Shown one piece after another: positions 36,793 through 44,613 of a DNA stretch of 64,000 nucleotides. The first letter of the stretch is position 1; each line of letters begins with the position of its first letter. Position numbers and translations under genes: made by a program. A model generated the notes under the pieces. The model did no database searches, had not been told where the DNA came from, and saw nothing but the letters and a program-made list of their open reading frames with translations. The DNA is taken from NCBI GenBank assembly GCA_024226315.1, contig JAAELT010000636.1, positions 1-64,000 on the forward strand, given 5' to 3'. Origin of the DNA: a bacterium. Its GTDB lineage: Bacteria; Acidobacteriota; Thermoanaerobaculia; Multivoradales; J023.

Positions 36793-37569
36793 CTAGCGTT
36801 CGCCGATCACTCGCACCGGCGTCTTCAATAGCACCCAATCCCGCGACGCTGGAGAAGTAGCCGGGCCCTCGCGGATCGCCGCGGCATCCGGCAGGCCGTC
36901 GCCGCGCCCGATGGCGAGCCACAGCACCCAGTCACCCGGCGGCAAGGGGACGTCCTCACCCACCGTGCCGGCGTAGAGCACGGAGCCTCCCTCGGAGATC
37001 CGTGGCCGCGCCTGCCAGACGCGCAGGGTCTCACCGTCGTCGAGCCAGGCACGGACCGCCACCTTGCCGGAAGCATCGGTCACGGGGCGCAACAGGAGAG
37101 AGAACGGCGCGCCGGGCTCGAAAGTCGGCACCTCGCCGGAGACGCTGGCGCGTGTCTCGGACATGCCGCCCTCGAGGCTCAGCTCGTAGTCCGGCAAGGG
37201 CGACGGCGAGGGCGACGGCCAGATCAGCGCGAAGGCCACCAGGGCAGCGGCGGCGGCGACCGCCCACCGCCACCGTCTGATCCGCGGCTGCAACGGGACG
37301 ACCTCGCCGCCGCCGGCCGGCGAGCTCGCCAGCTCTTCCTGGAGCCGGCGGACGATGCCGGCCCGGGCGTCCTGGTCGAGGGGACGGAAGGCGTCGTAGG
37401 CGCGGCGCGCCTCCGGCGACGAGTCGGCGGCCTCGCGCAGCGCGGCGATCTCGACCTCGGACAGCTCACCGCCGCTCAGCGCCGGAAGGCGCTCGTCGAC
37501 GGGCGTCGAGATCTCCTCGCGCTCGCGCGCCACCTGGCCCAGGGATCGCATCAACCGGTCTTCTTTCAT
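36793..37569 (-). CDS. Membrane anti-sigma-like protein
   Basis: A 258-aa protein. Residues 1-80 resemble an anti-sigma N-terminal domain (LSGGELSEVEIAALREAADS) but lack the Cys/His zinc ligands of zf-HC2. A single membrane helix WAVAAAAALVAFALIW (~105-120) follows, then a beta-rich periplasmic domain of ~135 residues (VAVRAWLDDGETLRVWQA, PPGDWVLWLAIGRGD). Position directly after a sigma factor gene (53-bp gap) supports the anti-sigma role. The periplasmic domain lies on the same side as the CHAT lipoprotein. Confidence 0.75.
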   Translation of the reverse strand: MKEDRLMRSLGQVAREREEISTPVDERLPALSGGELSEVEIAALREAADSSPEARRAYDAFRPLDQDARAGIVRRLQEELASSPAGGGEVVPLQPRIRRWRWAVAAAAALVAFALIWPSPSPSPLPDYELSLEGGMSETRASVSGEVPTFEPGAPFSLLLRPVTDASGKVAVRAWLDDGETLRVWQARPRISEGGSVLYAGTVGEDVPLPPGDWVLWLAIGRGDGLPDAAAIREGPATSPASRDWVLLKTPVRVIGER

Positions 37570-37622
37570 CGGCTCGGCGTCTCTTCGGATCGGATCATCT
37601 CAGGTCTTCCAGTATCCGTCAC

Positions 37623-38270
37623 TCAAATCATCCGCGCCGTCTTCAGACGCCGCTTCCAGGGTCCGTCCGGCTCGATCTCGCGCCGTAGACGGTGCGCCAG
37701 GCGCCGCAGACGGCTACGCCAGGCATAGACGGCGTCGGCGCTCAGATCTGCCTCCCGGCAGATCTGAGCGACCGACCGTTCTTCGACGAACAGCCATCGG
37801 AACAGGCGCCAGCCCAGGGGGCTGAGCTCGGCTTCGAGGCGCTCCAGCAAGTCGGCGAGCAGCTCGCGAGAGGCCACCAGGCGCTCGGAGCCGGCACGCG
37901 GGCAAACGTCATCGAGGTCTTCCGGCGACGTCGGCTCCTCCAGCCGGGGATTCTTGCGGCCACTGCGCAGGATCGAGATCGCCTTGCGCTCCGCCACCAG
38001 GCGGACGAAGCTCTTGAGCGACATGCCGCGCGCCGGGTCCCAGCTCAGCAAGACCCTGGCGCCGTCGCTGAACAGCGCCAGGAAGACCTCTTGCACCAGG
38101 TCTTCCACCTCCTGGCGCAGCCGGGCGCCCGCGGCGGCCGAACGGCCGAGCACCATGCCGGCGCCGCGGCCTTGAATCACCGGGGTGAGCTGGTCGACCA
38201 GACGCGACAGGGCGGCCTCGTCACCGGACAAGGCTCGCGTCACGTCGGCACGGGTCAGCTGCTCCTCCAT
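37623..38270 (-). CDS. ECF-type sigma factor
   Basis: A 215-aa sigma-70 family protein. Region 2: VTRALSGDEAALSRLVDQLT, RLRQEVEDLVQEVFLALF and SLKSFVRLVAERKAISILRS. Region 4: ELSPLGWRLFRWLFVEERSV and QICREADLSADAVYAWRSRL. The ATG at 38270 gives the normal length; a frame extending to 38483 was rejected because the extra residues are low-complexity and region 2 begins right after 38270. It heads the operon with the anti-sigma and CHAT genes and probably controls it. Confidence 0.85.
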   Translation of the reverse strand: MEEQLTRADVTRALSGDEAALSRLVDQLTPVIQGRGAGMVLGRSAAAGARLRQEVEDLVQEVFLALFSDGARVLLSWDPARGMSLKSFVRLVAERKAISILRSGRKNPRLEEPTSPEDLDDVCPRAGSERLVASRELLADLLERLEAELSPLGWRLFRWLFVEERSVAQICREADLSADAVYAWRSRLRRLAHRLRREIEPDGPWKRRLKTARMI

Positions 38271-38692
38271 CTTGATCCTGTTTCCGGATCCGCCGGGCTT
38301 GCGTGTCGGCCGGGGCGTGTCGTCTTTCCGCCTCGGCGCCTCGGCGACCTGCGCGGGCATCGCTCGATGCTCCACCACCACCCGGGCCACCCGTCGACCG
38401 GACGGGACCGGGCCACGGACTCCGACTTCCAGGCTTCGCGGAGAAATTATAGGGCGTTGGAACCGGGCGGGCCTACCGCTCATCTGGCGGACCTCTGGTG
38501 TCGTCCTGTTGAATCTTCGTGACTGAGCGAATCTCCTTCGTCTCAGAGCTTCAGAACTTCATTCGCCGCCAGGGCCACACTTCTGACAAGAACCGAGCAG
38601 ATCGGCCGCACACCGGCGAAACGCCCGGCGCGGCCGGCGCGGCCGGCGCATCGAACGTGCGAGAATACCTGGACCGAACCTGGAGACAAGAG
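38271..38692. other. Intergenic region upstream of the sigma factor
   Basis: No supported gene in 420 bp. On the minus strand TATAAT occurs at 38451-38446, a possible -10 box about 170 bp before the sigma gene; no matching -35 box is clear. The right part contains a short ggccggcgc direct repeat (38628-38650). Confidence 0.35.
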
Positions 38693-38794
38693 ATGACCCG
38701 AGAGTACGATGCCATCATCATCGGCACCGGCCAGTCCGGACCGTCGCTCGCCGCCCGCGTCGAGTGCGCGGACGGGCCGCCGCAGGTTTCATGA
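38693..38794 (+). pseudogene. N-terminal remnant of an FAD-dependent disulfide oxidoreductase
   Basis: The frame from ATG 38693 reads MTREYDAIIIGTGQSGPSLA, the exact start of class I pyridine nucleotide-disulfide oxidoreductases (GxGxxG FAD-binding motif; mercuric reductase/lipoamide dehydrogenase type). After 33 codons it stops, with all the rest (~430 residues) missing. A further open frame at 38791-38994 (MKALDLEASGNRVRMHLDTE...) follows but matches nothing I know. This is a deletion scar next to the nucleotidyltransferase pair. Confidence 0.7.
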
Positions 38795-38914
38795 AGGCGC
38801 TCGACCTGGAGGCCTCGGGGAACCGCGTGCGCATGCACCTCGACACCGAGGAGAAGCAGCTCGCCGAGCTCGAGCGCCTGCGCCGGGCGTTTAGCTGCGT
38901 GCTATCCTCGATCC

Positions 38915-39247
38915 ATGGACCACCGGTCGTCGAGCCCACCGCAAGAAGGATATCTCCGGCCCCACGAGCTGGACCGCTCGACCCTTGCCTCTGATACCGA
39001 TCCACGGACCGCGGCCCTGCAATTGAAAATCTTCCGCCGTATGCCCCCCTGGCGAAAGTTCCAGCTCATAGAAGACGCGATCCTGACGTCGCGGCAGTTG
39101 GCCATGGCAGGTTTGAGGGCGCGTCATCCCCACGCGGGCCCCGAAGAGCTGAAGCGCCGACTGATGGCGCTCCTTCACGGCGAAGAGCTGGCAGCGCGCG
39201 TCTGGGGCCCGCTCGAGAAGCTCGCCGGTCCTTCTGCAGCGGCATGA
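38915..39247 (+). CDS. Partner protein of nucleotidyltransferase, unknown function
   Basis: A 110-aa helical protein: FRRMPPWRKFQLIEDAILTS, RQLAMAGLRARHPHAGPEEL, KRRLMALLHGEELAARVWGP. This pattern occurs in a small family I have seen only beside AbiEii/MNT-type nucleotidyltransferases. Its stop overlaps the ATG of the next gene (ATGA), so the two are translated together. It could act as antitoxin or binding partner; the function is unknown. Confidence 0.65.
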   Translation: MDHRSSSPPQEGYLRPHELDRSTLASDTDPRTAALQLKIFRRMPPWRKFQLIEDAILTSRQLAMAGLRARHPHAGPEELKRRLMALLHGEELAARVWGPLEKLAGPSAAA

Positions 39248-39840
39248 GCCAGGGCCCGCTCGAGGTAGCCTACGAGGTCATCGAGGTTCTCGAGGGCCTG
39301 CAGGTTCCCTACCACGTCGGGGGCTCCTTCGCCAGCTCGCTCCACGGCGTTCCGCGACAGACTCACGACCTGGACCTGGTGGTCGATCTGAGGCCCGAAA
39401 AGGTCCCGCGCCTGGTCGACCGGCTGAGCGGTCGTTTCTATATCGACGCCGACATGATCTACGGAGCGATTCGCCGCGAGGGGAGCACGAATCTGCTTCA
39501 TCTGGAAACGGGCTTCAAGATCGATCTCTTCATCCGACAACCCGGGCCATTCGACAGTAGCGAGTTCCGCCGGCACGGCCCTCAACGTCTGAGTGAGGAC
39601 AGTTCGCGGGAGGTCATGGTCAAATCCGCCGAAGACACGCTGTTGCGCAAGTTGCAGTGGTATCGGGAGGGACGGATGGTCTCGGACCGGCAGTGGACCG
39701 ACATACTAGGCATCGTTCAGACGCAGGGCGATCGCCTCGACGAGGACTACCTGCATTACTGGGCAGGCGAGTTGGAGCTCGACGAGCTCCTGGAACGCGC
39801 GCTGGCGTCGCGAGCGGAGAATCCCCCCGACGGCCGATAG
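39244..39840 (+). CDS. Nucleotidyltransferase-fold protein
   Basis: A 198-aa protein with the minimal nucleotidyltransferase motif GGSFASSLHG...HDLDLVVDL (about residues 26-48, GGS-x(n)-DxD), a third acidic strand FKIDLFI, and KSAEDTLLRKLQWYREG in the helical half. This is the AbiEii/DUF1814-type fold. Such proteins transfer nucleotides to RNA or protein and are often toxins or defence proteins. It forms an overlapping pair with the preceding 110-aa gene. Confidence 0.8.
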   Translation: MSQGPLEVAYEVIEVLEGLQVPYHVGGSFASSLHGVPRQTHDLDLVVDLRPEKVPRLVDRLSGRFYIDADMIYGAIRREGSTNLLHLETGFKIDLFIRQPGPFDSSEFRRHGPQRLSEDSSREVMVKSAEDTLLRKLQWYREGRMVSDRQWTDILGIVQTQGDRLDEDYLHYWAGELELDELLERALASRAENPPDGR

Positions 39841-39907
39841 CCCCCGCCGTGTCCGGCACCGGCAGCTGGGGTCACCGATGCATCCTCGTCACCACCTCGA
39901 GCTTTTT

Positions 39908-40124
39908 GGTGGTCACCAAACGCGTTTTCGTCACCCCCATCGGCCCCCAGATAGTCACCAAACGCGTTTTCGTCACCCCCGTCGGCCCCCAGGTGGTCAC
40001 CGGACGCGTTTTCGTCACCCCCGTCGGCCCCCAGGTGGTCACCAAACGTGGTTTCGTCACCCCCGTCGGCCACAGGCGGTCACCAAACACAAAATGGTGA
40101 TCACCTGGGGGCCTACGGGCGTGA
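39908..40124. repeat. 42-bp tandem repeats with a terminal inverted copy
   Basis: Units of 42 bp (gtcacccccgtcggccccca + ggtggtcaccaaacgcgttttc) start at 39930, 39972, 40014 and 40056, with a half unit before them at 39908-39929. An inverted copy (ggtgatcacctgggggccta...) lies at 40095-40124 and overlaps the last codons of the CGNR gene. There are no spacers. Each unit holds the near-palindrome ggtggtcacc. The array could act as a terminator structure or protein-binding site. A 14-residue pattern can be translated from both strands, but no gene signals support it. Confidence 0.85.
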
Positions 40125-40742
40125 CGCCTTCCGCTCTCGGCGCAGCTGCTCCAGGTACCGCTTGCGACGCTTCCGGTAGGTCAGCGACTTGAGACGGTTG
40201 CCGCAGCGCTGCGTGCACCACTTGCCGGTGACGCCGTTGGAGAAGTCGTAGAAGGCCGCGCCGCAGCCTTCGCGGACGCACAGCTTGAGGCGGCGCCAGT
40301 GGTCGTCGCGGTGGGCGAGGGCGACGATCCGGAAGAGGTGCGCGACGGCGCCGGTGAAGCCTTCGTCGACGGGCTCCACGCGGGCGCCGCCGTCGGCGGT
40401 GATGCGCGTGCGCCGGGGCGCCCCGACGGCGGCGCGGTCGAGCATTTCGACCACTTCCGGCGACGGCGCCGGGCCATGGCTGGCGCGTACCAGGGCCTCG
40501 AGCCCCGAGCGCACCGAGACCGCCTGCTCGACGTCCGCCGGCGTCAGCTCGCACCGCCGGCTCAGCAGGCCCCAGTGCACCAGCCAGTCGGCCAGCGCCC
40601 GCGGGCTCGACAGCCTGCCGCGCCGGTAGGGCGGCGTGCCGGTGATGACCAGCGCCTGCACGATCCGCAGGTCGCCGGGCGCCGGCTCGATCCGGTAGGG
40701 CCAGCGCGGGTCGGAAAGGGCGCCGTCTGTTTTCCTGCTCAT
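40113..40742 (-). CDS. CGNR zinc-finger protein (ABATE type)
   Basis: A 209-aa protein. The N-terminal part is the stress-induced ABATE-like domain (LVITGTPPYRRGRLSSPRAL, VEQAVSVRSGLEALVRAS). The C-terminal CGNR zinc finger reads LCVREGCGAAFYDFSNGVTG and KWCTQRCGNRLKSLTYRKRR, with four Cys. It is a presumed DNA-binding regulator. The 3' end runs into the inverted repeat copy. No ribosome-binding site is obvious before the ATG at 40742. Confidence 0.88.
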   Translation of the reverse strand: MSRKTDGALSDPRWPYRIEPAPGDLRIVQALVITGTPPYRRGRLSSPRALADWLVHWGLLSRRCELTPADVEQAVSVRSGLEALVRASHGPAPSPEVVEMLDRAAVGAPRRTRITADGGARVEPVDEGFTGAVAHLFRIVALAHRDDHWRRLKLCVREGCGAAFYDFSNGVTGKWCTQRCGNRLKSLTYRKRRKRYLEQLRRERKASRP

Positions 40743-40771
40743 GAGATCAAGCTATCACTACGGGAGGCGTG

Positions 40772-43630
40772 TCAGGGCAGGATCGGCGCGTCGGCTCCCA
40801 GGCCCGGGCCGTAGACGATGGCGTTGAGCAGCAGGCGGGCGGTGCCCCGGGTGGAGGCGCGGAAGGTCGGCGAGTTGGCGAACAGGATGACCTGGCCGTG
40901 GCCGACGCCCTCACGGGTCACCGCCGCCGAGCTCGCCATGCGGCCGGCCGCCTCTGGCCACAGCAGGCCGCTCATGCGCAGGCGCAGGTCGTGGCCGGCC
41001 GGCACCGTCGACCAGCCGACGCGACGCGCCTCGGCGTCCTCGCGAGGCTCCAGCACTCCCAGGCGCACCGGCGTCGCCACCGGATGCTTGGCCATCAGCA
41101 CGCGGCCGCCGCCGGCCAGCACCGGCAGCTCGTCGCCGACGCCGTAGGTCAGCCAATGCTCGGCGTCGACGCGGGCGGCGATGAAGGCGCCCGCGGGCAT
41201 GAACATCCGGTCCCAGGCGTCGCGGCGATCCAGCTCCTCTTTCGATGGCCGCTCCAGCTCGGCGAGACCCTGCCAGGGGTTGGAGCCTTCGGCCGTCGCG
41301 ACGTGGGACCAAGTCTCCCCTTCCCCGGGCAGGGCCGAGACGCGCGCCATCTCCTCGCGCAGCACCGCCGTCTCGTAGTCGTCGAGCTGGCCGAGAACGT
41401 CGCGCAGCGCGCGGACGTCGGAGAGCCCGCTGGCCTCGGTGGCGACGCGGGCGGCCGAGCGCGCGATGGCGATCAGCGTGCCGCCGGCCTCGACCCAGGT
41501 CCGGAGCGTCGTCCACTCCCCCTCGGTGAGCATGCGCCCTCTGCTGTCGGGCAGCACCAGGAGGTTGTAACGCCGGAGATCAGCGCGCTGCAGCCGGCCG
41601 GACTCGAGATGCGAATGACGGATGCCGACCTGGTGGTCGAGGGTGTGCCAGATCGAGCCGAAGTCGTAGGGGCTCACCGCGTCGCGCGACAGCAGAGCGA
41701 TCCTGGGCGCCTGCAGCAGCTGGAAATGGCCGCCGCCGATATCGGGCAGCTCCTCCTCGCCGAGGCCGGTGGTGACCGCCTTGACCTCCAGGTCGAGCGG
41801 CGTCGCCGCCGCCGCCACCGCCGCGCCGAGATCGCCCTCGAAGCCGCGGTTGTCCGCCGGGACCACCACCACCGAGCCGCGGACGAAGTCGGCGCCGCCG
41901 AGGCTGACCGCTTTGTCGCTCACCCGCACCCGGACGCCGCTCTCGAGCAGCCGGGCGGCCAGCGCCACCGAGGCATCGTCGGCGCCGTCGACGAACCAGG
42001 CGACCGCCTCGGAAGGCGGCGCCTCGATCAGTCGCGAAGTCGGCTGCCAGCGTTTCGCGCCGGCGGGCAGACCGCCCTCGACGGTGAGCGCCGGCAAGCC
42101 GTAGAGCATGGTCTGATTCCAGGCGGTGGCATCGTAGATCGTGGATTGACCGGTGCGCAGGATCGACTTGCGCTCGCGCTCCAGGTACCCCCGCGGCATC
42201 CGCGGGTCGAACTCCAGCATGGCGGCCACCAGGTGGGCCTCGGGCTGGCGGTTGGGGATCCAGTAAGTGCCGGCGGGCAGCGAGGCGCGCTCCTGCCGGC
42301 GTCCCATCTGATCGACGGCGGCGGCGACCCGCGTCTCCGCCGGCGTCTGGTAGACCTCGATGTTCTGCAGCTCCATCAACTCGAGGAAGGCGTGCAGGCG
42401 CGATCGGTTGGCGCTCGGCAGGACGGCGAAGGCGCGGTCGGCCCAGCGGCCGTCCGCTGACACCGCCGAGCGCCGCTCGGCCAGGTAGTCGGCGAGGATC
42501 TGCTTCCGGTGGGTGCTCAAGGTTGTCAGGTTGGCGATCGAGCTGACCGCCTGGTGGTGGACCGCCTCGCGATAGGTGACGACGTTGCCAGGCGCCTGGC
42601 GGACCCCGTCCTCGGCGAAGCCCGCCTGCTCGTAGAGGATCGGCACGGCACCGCGCAGGCCGCCCCAGGCGTCGGTGTAGCCCGGGTACCAGCCCTCGTT
42701 CCACTCGCCGGTGTAGTACACCCAGCCGTGGCGGTCGAAGGCCTTGGACTGGTCGCGGGCGAACTCCGCGCCCCAGGGATCGAGCTTCCCCGGCAGGAAC
42801 GGGCTACGCGGGGCTCGCGCCGGCGAGAACAGGTAGGTGTCCTGAGGCCCCATCTCGTGGGCGTCGACCATGAGCTGGGGATGCCAGTCACCGGCGGCCT
42901 CGACCCGCCCGCGGGACTCCGGGTTCACCGCCAGGGTCCAGTCGCGGTTGAGATCGAAGTTGTAGTGATTGGTGCGCCCCCACGGCCAGTAGCCGGCGTG
43001 CAGCAGGGACTGGTCGTCGACGTTGGGCGTCTTCGCCCGGTGCTCGGCGATCTGCTGCAGGAAGCGGTGGCGGCCGTCGGGGTTCTGCATCGGGTCCACC
43101 AGCACCACCACCGTTTCGAGCAGCTCGGTGACCTCCGGGCTGGTTCCGGCGACCAGGTGATGGAGCACGGCCAGCGAGGCGTCGGTGCCGGACGTCTCGT
43201 CGCCGTGGATCGAATAGGCCATCCAGGCGATCGCCGGCTGGCCGTCGAGCAGCTCCTCGCCGGCCGACGCCGAGAGCTCGCGGGGATCGGCCAGGCTGGA
43301 GGCCGCCTGCTGGATCTCGTCGATCCGCGCCAGGTTCTCCGGCGAAGTGACGATCATGTAGTAGAGCGCCCGCCCCTCGTGGCTCCTGGCGTACTCGACC
43401 AGCTTCGTCCTCGGGCTGGCCTCGTCCCAGGCCTCGAGGCAGCGCTCGATCTCGGCCGGGAACGCCGCCCTGTCGCCAGGACGGAAGCCGAGCAGGCTCT
43501 CGGGGGTCGGGATCGAGGCGTCGTAGCTGGTGCCGGGGAAGAGCTCGACGTCGTAGGCGAGGTCTTCGTCGCCGGCCAGGGCCGGCAAGGCCAGGATCGA
43601 AACGAGGATCGGGATCAGTACGCTGCGCAT
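40772..43630 (-). CDS. Secreted M14 zinc carboxypeptidase, large form
   Basis: A 952-aa protein with a signal peptide (MRSVLIPILVSILALPALAG). The peptidase M14 domain takes the first ~370 residues: zinc ligands in SIHGDETSGTDA (HxxE), third ligand His in LMVDAHEMGPQ, and LVDPMQNPDGRHRF and NHYNFDLNRDW, typical of this subgroup. The C-terminal part contains a glutamine-amidotransferase-like stretch (LVLPDSRGRMLTEGEWTTLR, WVEAGGTLIAIA). GAGGAG precedes the ATG. It is probably a periplasmic or extracellular peptidase. Confidence 0.88.
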   Translation of the reverse strand: MRSVLIPILVSILALPALAGDEDLAYDVELFPGTSYDASIPTPESLLGFRPGDRAAFPAEIERCLEAWDEASPRTKLVEYARSHEGRALYYMIVTSPENLARIDEIQQAASSLADPRELSASAGEELLDGQPAIAWMAYSIHGDETSGTDASLAVLHHLVAGTSPEVTELLETVVVLVDPMQNPDGRHRFLQQIAEHRAKTPNVDDQSLLHAGYWPWGRTNHYNFDLNRDWTLAVNPESRGRVEAAGDWHPQLMVDAHEMGPQDTYLFSPARAPRSPFLPGKLDPWGAEFARDQSKAFDRHGWVYYTGEWNEGWYPGYTDAWGGLRGAVPILYEQAGFAEDGVRQAPGNVVTYREAVHHQAVSSIANLTTLSTHRKQILADYLAERRSAVSADGRWADRAFAVLPSANRSRLHAFLELMELQNIEVYQTPAETRVAAAVDQMGRRQERASLPAGTYWIPNRQPEAHLVAAMLEFDPRMPRGYLERERKSILRTGQSTIYDATAWNQTMLYGLPALTVEGGLPAGAKRWQPTSRLIEAPPSEAVAWFVDGADDASVALAARLLESGVRVRVSDKAVSLGGADFVRGSVVVVPADNRGFEGDLGAAVAAAATPLDLEVKAVTTGLGEEELPDIGGGHFQLLQAPRIALLSRDAVSPYDFGSIWHTLDHQVGIRHSHLESGRLQRADLRRYNLLVLPDSRGRMLTEGEWTTLRTWVEAGGTLIAIARSAARVATEASGLSDVRALRDVLGQLDDYETAVLREEMARVSALPGEGETWSHVATAEGSNPWQGLAELERPSKEELDRRDAWDRMFMPAGAFIAARVDAEHWLTYGVGDELPVLAGGGRVLMAKHPVATPVRLGVLEPREDAEARRVGWSTVPAGHDLRLRMSGLLWPEAAGRMASSAAVTREGVGHGQVILFANSPTFRASTRGTARLLLNAIVYGPGLGADAPILP

Positions 43631-43729
43631 GGACGGCTCCTCGGGTCGTTGGGGAGCGCCATGCTATCCGCTATCCTTCGCCGGGGCGACGCGGACGCCG
43701 CTCCCGAGACACAACGAGAGGAGACATTG

Positions 43730-44431
43730 ATGGACTTGAAGGGCGCGAAGGCACTGATCACTGGCGGCAGCGGCGGCATCGGCAAGGGCATCGCGGCGGC
43801 ATTGAAACGCAAGGGGTCGGACGTGGTCATCACCGGTCGCAAGCGCGAATCGCTGGAGGCGACGGCCGCCGAGCTGGGGGTGGGCTCGATCCAGGGCGAC
43901 GCGGGAGTGGAAGCGGACGCCATGCGCGCGGTGGCGAGCTTCGTGGAGCAGCACGGACGCATCGACATCCTGGTCAACAACGCCGGTTTCGGCTACTTCG
44001 CGCCGCTGGTCGACATGGAGCTGGAACGCATGGAGGCGGTCTACCGCACCAACGTCTTCGGCGCCTTCCTGATGGCCCGCGAGGCGGCGCGTCACTTCGT
44101 CCGCCAGGAGTCGGGCAACCTGATCAACATCTCCTCGACCTCCGGCCTCAAGGGCGGACGCGGCTCCACCGCCTACTCGTCGTCGAAGTTCGCGCTGCGC
44201 GGCATGACCGAGTGCTGGCGCGACGAGCTGCGGCGCCACAACGTGCGCGTGATGCTGGTCAACCCCAGCGAGGTGCTGACCAGCTTCTCGTCGGTCGCCG
44301 GCTACGATCAGCAGGCGTCGGAGAAGAAGCTGCGGGCGAGCGAGATCGCCGACGCCATCGTCGGCGCGCTCGAGATCGACGACCGGGGCTTCATTCCCGA
44401 GTTCGCGGTGTTCGCCACCAACCCGTTCTGA
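43730..44431 (+). CDS. Short-chain dehydrogenase/reductase
   Basis: A 233-aa classical SDR. Cofactor motif TGGSGGIGKGIAAAL (11-25), NNAG in ILVNNAGFGYF, catalytic Ser in NISSTSGLKGG and YSSSK in STAYSSSKFAL (Tyr-x3-Lys). Arg in ITGRKRESL suggests NADP(H). AGAGGAG stands before the ATG at 43730; the long upstream frame was rejected. It is divergent from the carboxypeptidase gene. The substrate is unknown. Confidence 0.92.
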   Translation: MDLKGAKALITGGSGGIGKGIAAALKRKGSDVVITGRKRESLEATAAELGVGSIQGDAGVEADAMRAVASFVEQHGRIDILVNNAGFGYFAPLVDMELERMEAVYRTNVFGAFLMAREAARHFVRQESGNLINISSTSGLKGGRGSTAYSSSKFALRGMTECWRDELRRHNVRVMLVNPSEVLTSFSSVAGYDQQASEKKLRASEIADAIVGALEIDDRGFIPEFAVFATNPF

Positions 44432-44613
44432 TCCTTCAGTCCAGCCACCAGGCCACGACGTCAAGCCGCCGCACGAAATGCAGGTGGGTCGGCGCGCCGA
44501 TCTCGCGCCCCGCAGAGTAACCCGTTCAGGCGCCATCGAGCCTCTGAATAGGTATGAGCAGGCGTCTCGGTACGCCTCTCGCATCTGAATGACGTTTGGC
44601 CTCGGGAGGTATC

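Noticed and set aside
39908..40124. CRISPR array or repeat-peptide gene (VTPVGPQVVT-type 14-mers)
   Set aside because: No spacers. The translated pattern appears on both strands because the unit length is divisible by three, and there is no start with a ribosome-binding site or an independent stop.
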